Below, in pieces: positions 40,257-52,369 of a stretch of DNA of 64,000 bases. The stretch spans positions 7,548,380 to 7,612,379 of the forward strand of contig CM039181.1 in assembly GCA_008360975.2 (NCBI GenBank). The letters are read 5' to 3'. Position numbers and translations under genes: made by a program. Position 1 is the stretch's first letter. The number at the start of each line of letters is the position of its first letter. The notes below the pieces were generated by a model that saw only the letters and a program-made list of their open reading frames with translations, was not told the origin of the DNA and ran no database searches. This DNA comes from Lichenostomus cassidix (Eukaryota > Chordata > Aves > Passeriformes > Meliphagidae).

Positions 40257-43200
40257 CTTTCAGGCTAATGAGGATGGGTGTTATCTGATTTTCTCTCGAT
40301 TTCCTTCTTTAATCTGATGTGCTTCCTGTGTTTCCTTTGGGCACATCAACCTCAGCTGCAGCCCTTTAAGACAACCAAAGACAAGTTGCTGCCTTGGGAC
40401 TGACTAGCCAGGCTGCAGCACGGGGGTGTGAACATTCTGCAAAGAACAAGATACGGAGCTGAGAGTGGGATTTCACAGCTGCTGGGAGGAATTGGATGAC
40501 TGAATCCCATTAGGGCTGCAGTGAAGTTTGGCAACCTTGCTCTTCCTGGCCGCCTTTGAAGAAGGCTCAGCAGAAAGCTGAAGCCTAAATCTTGCATGAA
40601 GCAAGAGACAAGGTTACTCCCACAGGAGTGAGCAGTGCTCATTGCTATTGCAGTAGCTGAGCTGGATCATGTGGAAGGATCCCCAGGCACAACTCTCATT
40701 ATCCTGTATAAGGATATAAGGGAATATAAGGAAAAGTAAGGAGAATTTCAGGCATTGTCAGAAGGTATTATCAGTGTTGAGGATCTGTCTACATGTCCAC
40801 AGGCAATCAGCTAGAAAGGTAACTGTACTTGGGAAGACTTGTACATGTTTGTACAGAAAGCTTGGTCAACAGAAGCTGGCTTACCTATTAACTGCTAGGG
40901 CAGCAAATAGGAAATTCTGCCCCACTTTGAGAACCCTGTGGCATTTGGGAAGCAAGAGGCAGTTAATCAACATGCTTAGCCCAAACAGCACTGCCAGACC
41001 TGTTCTACCCAACATATTGAGCAATAGTTCTTGACTTATTACAGAATTGTTTTCCCTTTAAAGCACATTTACACTGTCAAAGTGCTGAGGAAGGCTCTGA
41101 TCTCAACAAAGAAGCTGCAGGATTCGGGGCTTCAGCAATACACCTTGTCCTGAGGGTGCCACAGCCTTGCTTTGCCACCTGCTGCAGGAGGGTGAGCAGG
41201 CAGGGAGGAAGCTCTGCACCGTGCTGTACCCAGGTGCCCTGGGAAGGTGTCCCACACAGCTGCTTTCTACAGACATTTCACATCCTTACACACTAACAGC
41301 ACCAATGTGCTGCTTGCTTCTTGTTTGTAAGTATGCGAGAGTTTCTTTGATAAGTAAAAACCCTCCTTAAAATGGTTTCATTTCGATTTTGAAAAGAATA
41401 AATGGAGTTGAACTGCCTTGAAATGCAGTGTTTGTTTTTGCCAAATGCTCCTGTTGAAAGGAGCAGGAGAAGGCAGTGCAAGAACAAATCCCATAGATCC
41501 CTTACTCAGCATTACTATAAGGCAGAGAAATATTAAGAATTTCCACAAGACCAGGACTCACAATAAAGAAAACAGTTGTTTTAAATAAACTTACTGATAG
41601 AACCTACATTAGAGCTCTGCCAAAACACCCAACCTTTTCCTTGATAACTACAAAGACTCAAAAATACAGCCACACAGAGGTTTCATTTTCAGAAATGTGC
41701 AAATAAGATCAAAATGTACAAGAAGAATCTCAGCTACACCTAAAATGTTGCTGTTGTTTTTGAAATCAGGTTAATTGGTGGTCTTGAGCCTTTCACTGCA
41801 CTTAGGATCTTACCCTAGAGGGAATTTTCTTTAACTGCAAGGACTCACTCTACCACATGTACTGGAAACAATGTGAGAAAAGGATTTTTTCCAGAGGTAA
41901 AAGCATTTCAGCAAGCACATTGATGAGGAATGTCTGGGATTTAAATACAGGGAAACCCATAGCTGACAGCCTGGAACAGAGGGAGATGTAACAAGGCAAC
42001 TTAGGGAAAAAAAAAAAAAAGAAAAAAAAAAAGAGTTAATTACAAACATATGTAAAGCATAAGGCAAGAAAAAGAAAACAGAGGAAGAATGGCAAAGATC
42101 CCATGGCAAAGTGACCGGTGGTGAGCTGTCATGCCCAAAGCCACAGGATGAGGCCCACAGCATTTATTGCTCACTGGAAGTAATTTTTCAAGTCAAGGAG
42201 CAATACTTCTCCAACATAAATGAAAAATTCCAGTCAGCAGAGGGTAACTGAAGCCCTCTTAAAACAAAAGTATCATTGAAGAGAGACTAATAAATCACCC
42301 AGTGACTAGATTTTTTCATTTGTGGTGAAGAGCTCCTCTCTCCAACCAGGTCCCTGTGTCAAGCCCGTCCCTGTGGTATTAACAGAGCACTTCAGGATGT
42401 GTTTATCTTTACTCAGTACAAACTTCAGAGGGACCTAAGCACTTTGAATTGTGTGTCAGCACTTTGGCTAGGAGTTTTGACTTGCTGCTGGGAGAGTTAG
42501 CTGCTAGCCTGAGCCCCCAAGCCTCTCTTTTCCTGGATAAACCCGTAGTAAATCCATGCTTCTGTTTTCCGGATGCAGACTGGGAGAGAGGGAAGGAAAG
42601 AAGCTCCTCAGGGTTCCTCTGTCCAAATCTGAGGTTAACCTCACTCCCAAGCACGGGCTTTTCCCAAAATGCTTTAGGTATAAAGGAAGTTTGGACTCAC
42701 ACTCAAGGTACAGTATAGCTGCACCCTCTGAAACTCTCTTCCCCTTTGCAGGCAGCAGCACTGAGGTGAGCAGGATTCACGTGGTGATGGACATTTCTGT
42801 GTGGCATTCTTGATTCCATTCTGCAGGAATCAAGTGCTGATTTCTCAGCCATCATCCCACTACAAATCTATCTCCAGATTTTATCCAGGAAATGTTGAAA
42901 TCAGGGCTGCCTCTTAATAGTTCAGGCAAAAATGCAAACACTGAACTTCACTTGCTACAGTACATCTTTTGTCATTTCTTTTTTGACAACGCAAGAAAGC
43001 AAACCTAGTCCTGAACATGTTTGTGCTGTGAAGTCTGTAAGAACTTAGATTTATTTCATTGCTCTTCAGGAAGAGGAGAACCTTTTGTGAAGGTGACATG
43101 AAAGAAATTGAAAGGAACAACAAACAGCACTCCAAAAACTCTTTTTAATAGATGTGATTCTTTTTATAGCCCAAATGCTTTCACAAACTGGGATTTAGCT

Positions 43201-46200
43201 CTGTGCAACCATTTGAAACAGAATCTCTGTTACTGAATTAATTTTACACATAAAGTAGTAAATTATACCAGTTCTAATGAATGTGAAATATTAAACCTAA
43301 GGAAACTGAAGAGCTTTGTGAAGGCAAGTGAAAGCAAATCAGGATCTGAACAAAGGACAAAGTTGTAGGGCTCTTGTATAGATCCAGCTGTTTGGTTTGG
43401 GGCAGACGTGGCTGATGAGCCATGATAAGAACAGAGTCAGCACGTGTGCTCAAAGGAAGGTCCCTGAGATGTCACATGAGACACATGTTCTCTGCCAAAA
43501 GCACTTGCAGATCACCCACAACAACAGCAGGATTACATGTGAGCAGTGATCCTCTGAACCAGGTGGGAATGCAGCCCTCACCCTACCCTTGGTGGCTCCT
43601 GTGGGCTTTGGTGAAAATTCTAGACAATTCAAACGTGGTTTGCCTTGCATTTGTGGAGCTATCAGCACTTCTGGAGCACTTAGCTGCAATGCTTAAAGTC
43701 CTTGATCTTACTCCTTGACCTGAACCAAAAACTATTAAGGGTTATATAGAACAAATAAAACCACTATCTACTGCCAACTTCATTATAAGTATTCCTTACC
43801 CGTACTAAAATAATGGAGAGAAGAATAGAAAATTCTTTGCCTTGGGAAGATTTATAAACTAATAAAGCTCCCCAAAACACTGGGAAATATATCATGGGGC
43901 TGGAGGCTGCAAAGCAGTAGGTATCTATTCCATTTGGTACTTCTTCACCTTCCCCTCCCCCTGTCCCACACACAATGACCATGGAAATCAACAGAGAAAG
44001 ATCTATTTGTGTCCATAGCCCTTGGATTATAGAACATGAAAGATGTAATTCTACAAAAGAAAGGAGAGGATGCAGAAACACCTGAAAGTTAACATTATAA
44101 AAACATGCCATGGTTGCCACCAGCCATGTGGCATGCTGTCCCTACAGCTGCTGTGGCTTTAAAACCTCAGTGACTTAGGGAGGAGGTAGAGGGCTTTTTC
44201 CAATAGTGTCCCCAAACCGCAGTCACTGGGAGGCTGTGACATTCTTCTGAGATGCTGTAATGCAGTTTGATCACTGAATGCATTCAACTACAGAGGTATT
44301 TTGCATGACTCTAAGAGGTTATTATCACCTCAGTTAATTATATGTAAGGATTCAGGCTCTGGCAAACCTTAATTATCCTTCCATCAATCTCAAGGTCACA
44401 GAAGCTTAGTAGGGCTTTTTTTAGCAATGGAAAAGCCTTTCTGAATGGAAAAGCTGGTCTTTTTCTTGCATATCTTATTTTTAAATGCTAAACACATTAG
44501 ACAGAAATAAGAGGGTTTTTTTCCCCTCTTGGAAATCACCTTAAGAATGTGGAATCCTTAATGGGTGTGCTAAGACCAATACCATCTTCAGATGTGAACG
44601 TATGATGTTAGAAATCTGGTATGGGGATGAGGCAAAAATTATCAGAATGGGGTGCTTGAAGCCCACATTTAATCCTAAAAAATATGCCCTTGGGAGAGTG
44701 GTTTGGTGCCCAGAGCATTCCAGTGGACAGGTGCTTAAATAAGTCTTCTCATGCAGCACCTGTTTGTACCTCTGGGCATTATATGCATGATGTAGGAATA
44801 ACAACAGCTTCATTCACTCAGGGCACACATTCTGATCAATCAATGTCCCTTTTGTTTCTAGCTCTGAGGGCTGTGGTGGGATCTCTGGAGGCATCAGCTG
44901 AACATGTACCAGGTAGCTGCTCTGCCTGGAACTGCAGGCAGCTGGAAACAAGAGCATGGAGAAGGCTGTCTCTCAGTGCAGAGCCTGATGATGAGCATTG
45001 GGCTATCTACACTGGTAATCTTTTGAACAGAAAGAGCTCATGAACATGCCCTGGGGCCCAGCCTGCTTCCCCAACACCACAAACCACATTTCTTTAATCC
45101 ATAAACCATATTAGCCACTACTACCTCCTCTGATCATGTTCTGATGTCCAGACCCTGAGCAGGGATCTTGAAAAAGAAAGCCTGCTCAGTATGGGAAGAT
45201 TTGTTAACTGTTAGATATTCTGCTAAGCAACTCTGATGCACTCATAGGAAAGGAGAGGATTTTTTGAACTTGAGGTGTTGGAAATCATTGCTGGGTGTGT
45301 TCCACATTTTCTGTGTTGCTTTGGGTGAAGTGCTTTGGCCTTGATTTTGCACCAGGAAAGAACTGGGACTGTAGCTACCGACTTGAGTGCGATCTGGATC
45401 AGGACCATTGTCACTCTGTAATTTTTAAGCTTCCCATCTGGGTGGAAATTTTCTTTTGACCACACTGTTTCAATTTACAGACTTTGCACACTCAGCAGAG
45501 GTTGTCCAAGGAAAGTTTCCCAGGCTGCAGAGGTTAGTGGCAATCTGCTGCCCTTCCCAGCTCTCTGGCTCACAGGCACCTTGCAGGGTGGATCTCACTC
45601 CCTTGCAAGAGCATTTTGAGTTTCCAGGGCAGAAAACTACTTGTCAGTAAGGTTTTTCTGGCCTGAGTGACACCAAAGTGTGAACTATTCAAACACACTC
45701 TGGGAACTGCAAAGTTTTGGTTTCACCTGCCACTGACAAGGATGTCAATTCCTTTGTTTAGATCGTATCTCTTGCAATGGTCTTTCTAAACAAGTAGCTC
45801 TTCAGTGGTCTCATCTTAAGGCTTGGGCTTGCTTGGGACTTCAGATTTTTACTGTAAATCAATTAAAATATAAGCAAAATATTCTGTATCCCCTTGCTAT
45901 GTATATACAGTTGAGAAGTTTGGTGAAAAGGGAGAAACGAGGGAAAAAGAAAAAATTATCAGAACTTTGAAAGTCAGAGCAATAAAAAAAATTGAAAGTT
46001 TCAAGGTAACTCTGAGTCTTTCTCCACTTGTTATGTTTTCCATCCTTACTCATAACTCTAGGATTCCATCCCAAACCCAACATAAGCAGTATTGACAGGA
46101 AAGGATTATCCACTGGAATTTGACATATTTACATCTAGAGAGTGCCAAAGGAAAGTCTTTCTGAGTGGAACAAAGCTGCCCTTATTTGAATTAGCTTCTT

Positions 46201-47219
46201 TCTGTAGAATTGTGGGTGAACACCAGGGTGAGGCACAGGAGTTAATTGTGTAATAAGTGTTTCCTCAAAACTTTTTTGTTGTTTTCTAAATAGGATATGC
46301 AGTAAAATAAGAAATTGCTTCTTTGACTTTTATTCCTCTCACAGTGAAGTTGGAATCACTTGCAAAAAGATTTGTCCCCTGGATGCTAAGCACAGCATCT
46401 AGTAGCATCCTCTTGGAAATGATTTTGAGATGTACTATTTGCAAATCCCTGGCAGCCAAGGGAACACCTGCTCTGTAAGCACAAAAAAGCAGAGTTCAGG
46501 GATCTCTTTGTCTGAGGTCTAGCAAGCTACAACTGTGATGCTGTATTAACTCTGAATAGCTCTGGGGTTTAATATTTGCATTATAAATGCAGGAATTATC
46601 GAGCTCTGCTCACATAAAGAGATTTCCAAGTTCTTTCACTTTCCGAGTGCATGAGCAAGCATTGTCTCTGGAGAAATTACATTATATTGGGAGCTTGCAG
46701 GGGATTGCATACTAGAGACTCTGGAGGGGTTTTGCTATGTGAGCAAACAGAAAATACACTTCTTGCTTTGGTGTGCAAGGCAGAATTGCCCTTTGAGCAT
46801 CCCTGGTCAGTGTTAGACTAAGTGGTTCTTGGCAAAGGAATCACACTGTTTGCTGTTTGACCTCATGCCAGGATTTACAAGCAGGTGTTCAAACAGTCCT
46901 GAGTGTAAATATTCTGAACCAGCATCTGTGACATTGGTGAGTATCTGCTCTTGGCTGGTGGGGATGACAATGACAAAAATGCATGCAGGAAGGCCAGGGT
47001 AGCAGTAATGTGTGAGAAGTCAGAGGACCAACAGGGATAAACATCTCACAGGGATAAGTATCACATACAGCTGATATTAACCCAAAAGAGCCACAGCTTC
47101 CCCTTCCATAAACCTGTATGAACCAAGCAGGTGATGACACGATAAATGGGCCAGGAACCAGTTATTAGCAAAATATTACCAAAACCGGGCAGAATAAGTG
47201 GCAGCTGCTTCTAGACTCA

Positions 47220-47780
47220 GCCCAGCGGTGGATGAAGGATTTTTCAGGGCGGTGGTAGCGCCGGAGAGCATTTAGCAGGGGACACGGGCAGGTGCCGCGG
47301 GCACGGGACATGGGGACAGGAGGCAGGGAACACCTGGCACCTGGCATTTGCCAGCGGGGTGCGACAGGCTGGGCACATTCCCGGGAGGGAATTCTAGCGG
47401 CACGGAAAGACAGACGGACGGACGGACAGATGGGTAGACACATGGACGGACGGACACGCGGACAGACGGACACGCGGACAGACGGACACTCGGACAGACG
47501 GACGCAGAGCCCGTGCCGCCGCTGCCGCGCTCCGCCACCGGGGGGCGCTGTCCGCCGGCCCCGCGGGCTCGGTGTGCGGGCAGCCAGGCTCGCCCTGCCC
47601 CGCATTCCTGCTTCCCCTCCCATCTTCCCTCCGCTCCTGCCCTGCCTGAACAGGCCCGCTTGTGCTTCTCCTGCAGCGCCTCACCTCCTGCAGCGCCTCA
47701 CCATCGCTGTTTCTCTCTTGGAGAGTCGCTCCAGCCCGGCCGCTCGTTCCTGCAGGGCTCCGAACTGCACAGAGACACCC
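47220..47780. promoter_or_regulatory. Isolated intergenic CpG-rich patch
   Basis: A GC- and CpG-rich block of about 0.55 kb sits between NUAK1 and CKAP4, 3.3 kb or more from the nearest exon. It includes a GACGGACA-type minisatellite (47409-47504) and a 17-bp-period duplication of CTGCAGCGCCTCACC (47671-47702). Overlapping open frames on both strands (up to 192 codons) come from the GC-rich composition and the repeat, and show no domain. It could be an orphan CpG island driving a non-coding RNA, or simply a CpG-rich repeat expansion. Sequence alone does not decide. Confidence 0.45.
47409..47504. repeat. GACGGACA / 16-bp minisatellite
   Basis: A tract of GACGGACG and GACAGACG units. Its right half organises into about three copies of a 16-bp unit (CGGACACGCGGACAGA). 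In the minus frames it produces VCPSVR-type repetitive peptide, which should not be taken as protein. Confidence 0.92.
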
Positions 47781-49290
47781 TGGCAGTGCCCAGCCAAGCA
47801 CAGAGTCCACACTGGGATGGTTTTTGGCTGCTGGGGTGTTTGTACATCTCCAACAGACCTTCCCCCGTAGTCATTTCACTTCTCTGCAGCTTTGTTGTGT
47901 CAAAAAAGGTAGTAAAAATCACTAATGCATGCTTTAATGAAACTTCCAAGACACACATTTAGACCACCAGATGCCCTTCTCGGTAATTTCTCTCAAGGCA
48001 GTTGCTGAATTCCTGCTGGGAGAAGTCTCTGCAGCAGCCCAAGATTTATCTCCATCATGTTTGCCAGCATAGCTATTTGGGCAAGCCCTTTCAAGAGTGA
48101 TAAAGTCCACAGTGCCTCAGTGTAATGGTTTCTCTATTAATAGCTGAAAATGAAGGCAAGAGGTAATGAACAGGCTGATCAATACCTCATCAATCAGGTA
48201 GACAATTTGTTACTGTAACAGCATGTTACTGATGAACTACCAGTAGTATAAAGGAACACTGGCAATGCAGTCTGTCTTGCTTGAGACCTTCTCCACTGCA
48301 TTATTACAAAGTTGAAGAATGATGGCAAAGAGCAGCATTAGGTCTGTATCTGCTCTGTGAGCATTTACAAGGAAATTAGGAAATGTTTGTAGTGGATGGA
48401 AGTGTCAAACCAGACATAAAAGCTGCCAAGGGATCCTTGTCTCTGTGCCTGCCTCCAGACATGTTATTATTTACAGAGAATTATTATTTAGTGAAATAAA
48501 GAATTTCAATAGCTTGCCATAAAAATTCCATTACTGGAAGTGTAATTAGTAATTGTTTAATCTTTGAGATTAACTATAGCCCATCTGCACTGCTGGCTTT
48601 GCAGCCTCTCTAAGTTCCAGCATTATGCAGCTACTATAAAGTCACTGCTTGCTGCTAGGTTGTATCAAATATCTTTGAATAGAAGGGATTTGGGATTTGG
48701 GTGCTCACCTGCTTTGTCAAGCATACATAGTTTAATTAAAGAGTTATTACCTATTTCAGTGACTTTGGCCTCAATAATTGCCAGGATATGATGATGCCTA
48801 TACTCCTGAAATCACCCTCTTCCAAACTTTTGAAAGGCAGATATCCATCATATCCATCCTTTTCCAAACTTTTGAAAGGCAGATATCCAAATTACCAGTT
48901 GATTTGCCTTACAGTCCCAGCATTCCAAGCTAAGCAAAAGGAGCAGCCACTTTGGAAATATGACATTGGCAGGTTCTTCCTGCACATTATTTCTGTTCTA
49001 CAAGCTTTGGGCATTGAGGAGGCCTTACTGAGGCCTGTGTCTGGCACAGATCAGGCATTTCACACCTCACCATCACCATCTCACTGGTCAACAGCACCAC
49101 ACTGGTGTGATTCAACTGTTGGTTTCAAGAGTTGGCTTGTAAGCAGAGCAGAAAGTGCTTCCACATTCCCCTGCAGAGCTGAGAACAAGTTCAGGGCTGC
49201 AGCACATCTGGGGCTTCCCACATATGCCCCACTGGAAACATCCTGGAAAACGTAACAGTAAGAAAGCAGCAATAAAAAATAAAAAAAAAA
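47781..49290. other. Intergenic, downstream of CKAP4
   Basis: I see no gene in this 1.5 kb. It contains a 42-bp-period duplication at 48821-48889 and otherwise unremarkable AT-rich sequence up to the likely CKAP4 cleavage site. Confidence 0.7.
48821..48889. repeat. Direct duplication, 42-bp period
   Basis: An identical 27-base block (starting TCCAAACTTTTGAAAGG) occurs at 48821-48847 and 48863-48889, separated by 15 bases that echo its end (ATATCCATC). It is probably a recent local duplication. Confidence 0.9.
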
Positions 49291-49294
49291 AAGT

Positions 49295-51037
49295 GCAAAG
49301 AATATTCCAAATGTTTATTATGTATTAAAAATACTGCAAGTAAGCCATACAGTTCATTTCACAGTAACCTAAACAATATTGTTCAAGAACTTGAGAAGTC
49401 AACAAAGAACAGTGCAGTTCCAACAGTGACAACAGTTACCTTAATGCCATAGCTCCTTTCTGTCAGCAATTCTTTCCTGTTTACAGTGGGAACACTACTA
49501 GATATGCTTCAGTATTTTATTTACCTAAGAGAACTCCTTTTCACCTGTGCTGTTCCTGTTTCTGGGAGATGCTATTTCTAGGAATTTTTCATCTAACACA
49601 GTCAAGGATCTGTCTAGTGCAGGCTGAGGTGGGCATGATGCCCATGGCTGATTTCCAAGGTATCCATGTGCAGACCTTTTACCAATTATTTGGATAAAGT
49701 TCAAAAAGTAAACTTGAAAAGGAGGCGTATTAGAAATCCTTTCCAAAAAGACACAAAACCAAAGAAGCTCCAAGAGAAGTGGTTTTTAAAAGAGCATCTA
49801 CAGAATTATGACACCTTTTCCTCACTCTCCTAGAGTGGGTCTCCTAGAAGGATCCTTTGCTACCCATGCCCCAGCCAGACACCCAGTGACAAAAATAGTG
49901 ACAGGAATCAGGCACCAAGTCCTGAACACATAACAAGAGTTCAGGTCACTGTCTGCTGTGTGAAAACTTGGAAATGCATATAGAAGCAATTCTGCTGATT
50001 TCATGGTGATTTTCCCTCTTGTGAGTTTTGGAGTGTATTATTGTTGTTGTTCTTAGCATGCTTGTGATATATGGAACACAACAAGTGCAATTTTGGTCCT
50101 TCTCTTTCCTCACATCTGTGGTAATTTTTACAGGAAAATCCCACATCAAAGACCAAATTAGAGCTTTCCAAGAAAGCCTAATCATGTAAACAATCGAAAA
50201 ATATGACAAAAATGTTACTACTGTACCCTCCTGAAATTAATCCCATCCTTCAGATGTCCCTTCCAAGCACTGATCTTCTGCACCAGCAGCTGAAGATGCT
50301 GGCAGAGAATCCTGTGATGACAAAGGATGAATCTCTGCAGCCATGTGGTGGAACACCTCTCAGGCCTCAGCCCCAGGCAGTGCCACTTACCTCAGGCTGT
50401 ATTCCCTCCTTGGTAATAAAGATTAAACTCACAGAAATACAGCACAGCTCAGCTGACCCTTGGCAAACTGACCACATCTGAGTCCCAAACTGCACAAACA
50501 ATGAGGTGCTCCACACCTGCTCCACTCAAGTTCACCACAGCAAACAGCTGAAGACAGAGTGTAGTTTTGCTCATTTGTTTCTTAAACCAAAACACAGCAG
50601 TAAAATCCTCAGTGAGCACAGCAGGATGTTTTGGGTACCAGAACAGCTGTAGCCCTTCTGTGGGGGATATGGAGTGTCAGTGTGAAACACCTTCATGCCA
50701 TTACATATGTGCCCAAGCTAACTAGGCTGTAGTGCCTTAGTTACACCACATTTACAGTGGTACAACTTTGGAGAGAAGATGAGCCCTTAAGAAACTCAAC
50801 CCCCAACTGAACTCATGTTTTCTTAAGACAAGATTTAGGGGGAAAGAAAAAAACAAACAACAAAAACTCCAAAAACACTACACAGAAAAGAAATAAAGGA
50901 AATAAGCAGAACTGTCTCTATTATTAAAGTATTCTTATTCTCTTTGGAGGTATCAAATTGCTTTTAGAAAGAGTAAAAAATGGGGCATACAAAAGCTATT
51001 CTCCTTAACCCATTATTTGCCCAAGGAGCACCACTGC
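49295..51037 (-). other. CKAP4: CKAP4 3' UTR (predicted)
   Basis: This is the sequence following the CKAP4 stop codon on the minus strand. Two canonical AATAAA signals lie in it, at 49516-49521 and 49314-49319 (seen as TTTATT on the plus strand). The distal one is followed by a strongly U-rich stretch in the transcript sense (49260-49295), as expected of a cleavage site. This gives a 3' UTR of about 1.5 or 1.75 kb. There is no competing open frame with a recognisable domain. The end point is inferred, not observed. Confidence 0.55.
49314..49319 (-). terminator. CKAP4: Likely distal CKAP4 poly(A) signal
   Basis: Canonical AATAAA on the minus strand, with a U-rich downstream element within about 20-50 bases. 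A second AATAAA at 49516-49521 may give a shorter transcript. Confidence 0.5.
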
Positions 51038-52369
51038 CTAAAATTTTTCATGTATTTTTTCTACTTTTACAAACAACCTTTCCAGATCATTCCTCAGGTC
51101 ATCTACTGAGCTCTTCACAGACTCCAAACTGTTCTCATTATTTTCAATTTTCACTGAATAGGCGACCAAACTATCCACTGCAGTTCTTATCATTTTCAAA
51201 TCGGAATCAACCTGGCTAACAGAAGATCTCAGTTCATCTACAGAGCCTTCCATAGAAGAAAATTTTTCAAGGTAGCCTTGAGAATGTGCTTGACCTGCCT
51301 GAAGATGTCCTTGATCCAACAAAGTACTAATTTGCTTCTGGACATCCTGGAGAGCACCAGAGGATGGCAAGTCACTGATGCTTCTCCTCAAGTTTTCCAA
51401 GTCGTTGTACAGCGAAGTCTGGGCTTCACCAAGGTTTTTCAGAACATCTGTGACTGAAGTTACATCTGTATTTGAGAGTCCCTGAAGATTGGCAATGCTT
51501 TGTTCTAGGGTATTGAGCTTATTCTCATATTCTGCCTCCTTAGCAAGGAAAGATTCCAACTTTTCACTGTTTTGGGCAGCGACAGATGTTAGAGACTCTA
51601 GGCTGTCTTCAATGTGCCTCAGTCGAGACTCCAGTCCTTTGCTGTTCTTCCCAAAAGTTTCTAATGCTTCCCTCAAGAGTTCATTATCTTCCCATTTGTT
51701 GAGGTTGGCTTTAACTTGCAGTAAATCTTCATCAAGTCTTTTAATGTCACTAGGGAGCTGCATAATAGAATCCTCAGCTCTCAGAACTTTCTCTTGTAAA
51801 GCTTTTAATGAAAGGTGTTCAGAGTCTGCAGCCTCTTTGAACTTCTCATGTTCTTGTTTGAGGTTGACTAACTCTTTCACTTCAGTGTACACATCAGACT
51901 CCATGGAGTCTATTGTACTCTTCAAGGTCTCTATGTCCTTTTCTTTTATTTTCATGGATGCTTGCATCTCATCAAAAGCATCTTTTAGCACCTTAATTTC
52001 ATGTTTATACACATCTGCCTGTTCTAGCGAACCAACCTTTGCTTTCATGTTGTTGATTTCATCTTGGCTCCTCTGCTGGACTTCAGTGAATACAGCAATG
52101 TTATCATTTATAGACTTGGTCAGCTCTGTTAGTCTCTCTTCCACTGTGTTTTCCAGAGATGTGAAGTCTCGTTCCCTTGCATCCTTCACCATGTGAATGC
52201 CATCAGACAAGTCTTTCAGAATTTCATTTTGCAGCTTCTGAAGCACTTCACTGATGCGGTTTATTTCACTCTCTCCTTGTTTAACAGCCTTCTCGCTAAC
52301 CTCCTGCTTCTGCTGAACGACCTTCATAATGGATTCAAATTCTCCAAATGTGGTTTGAAGAGAACGTAC
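51038..52369 (-). CDS. CKAP4: CKAP4 coding exon 2 (lumenal coiled coil)
   Basis: This exon encodes residues 115-557 of cytoskeleton-associated protein 4 (CLIMP-63/p63). CKAP4 is a type II ER membrane protein that helps set ER sheet spacing and, at the surface, has been reported as a receptor for ligands such as DKK1 and surfactant protein A. The exon opens at an acceptor (CCTAG) before V-R-S-L-Q, in phase 0 with exon 1, and ends in HEKF-stop (51040-51038). The whole product is heptad-like coiled coil rich in Glu, Lys, Leu and Ser. Two blocks are almost identical to the human protein as I recall it: about 140-212 (EKAVKQGESE to FTEVQ) and about 499-557 (VSQVDSDLKM to the C-terminus). The total length of 557 residues is slightly below the 602 of human. 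No cysteine occurs anywhere. The 235-codon antisense open frame across this exon is a shadow. Confidence 0.98.
   Translation of the reverse strand, partial: VRSLQTTFGEFESIMKVVQQKQEVSEKAVKQGESEINRISEVLQKLQNEILKDLSDGIHMVKDARERDFTSLENTVEERLTELTKSINDNIAVFTEVQQRSQDEINNMKAKVGSLEQADVYKHEIKVLKDAFDEMQASMKIKEKDIETLKSTIDSMESDVYTEVKELVNLKQEHEKFKEAADSEHLSLKALQEKVLRAEDSIMQLPSDIKRLDEDLLQVKANLNKWEDNELLREALETFGKNSKGLESRLRHIEDSLESLTSVAAQNSEKLESFLAKEAEYENKLNTLEQSIANLQGLSNTDVTSVTDVLKNLGEAQTSLYNDLENLRRSISDLPSSGALQDVQKQISTLLDQGHLQAGQAHSQGYLEKFSSMEGSVDELRSSVSQVDSDLKMIRTAVDSLVAYSVKIENNENSLESVKSSVDDLRNDLERLFVKVEKIHEKF

Larger units (their letters stand above)
26511..47200. other. NUAK1-CKAP4 intergenic region, no supported gene
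   Basis: About 20.7 kb upstream of NUAK1 and downstream of CKAP4. No open frame here shows a recognisable domain, and I saw no spliced exon, tRNA or transposon I could name. It contains homopolymer A tracts near 27807 and 42010, a 24-bp tandem duplication (40209-40256), a short perfect palindrome (33437-33455) and a locally CpG-enriched segment at 38820-39360. The AT-rich parts (28.75-29.7 and 33.2-33.8 kb) could hold regulatory elements, but nothing in the sequence proves it. Distal enhancers of NUAK1 or CKAP4, or non-coding transcripts, would be invisible to this reading. Confidence 0.7.

Noticed and set aside
47292..47870. 192-codon plus-strand and opposing minus-strand frames in the 47-kb patch
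   Set aside because: They are generated by the GACGGACA minisatellite and GC-rich flanks, with repetitive non-protein-like sequence.
51489..52196. 235-codon plus-strand open frame opposite CKAP4 exon 2
   Set aside because: It is Ser/Phe/Leu-rich, the expected antisense shadow of Glu/Lys/Leu coiled-coil codons, and has no domain or transcript context.
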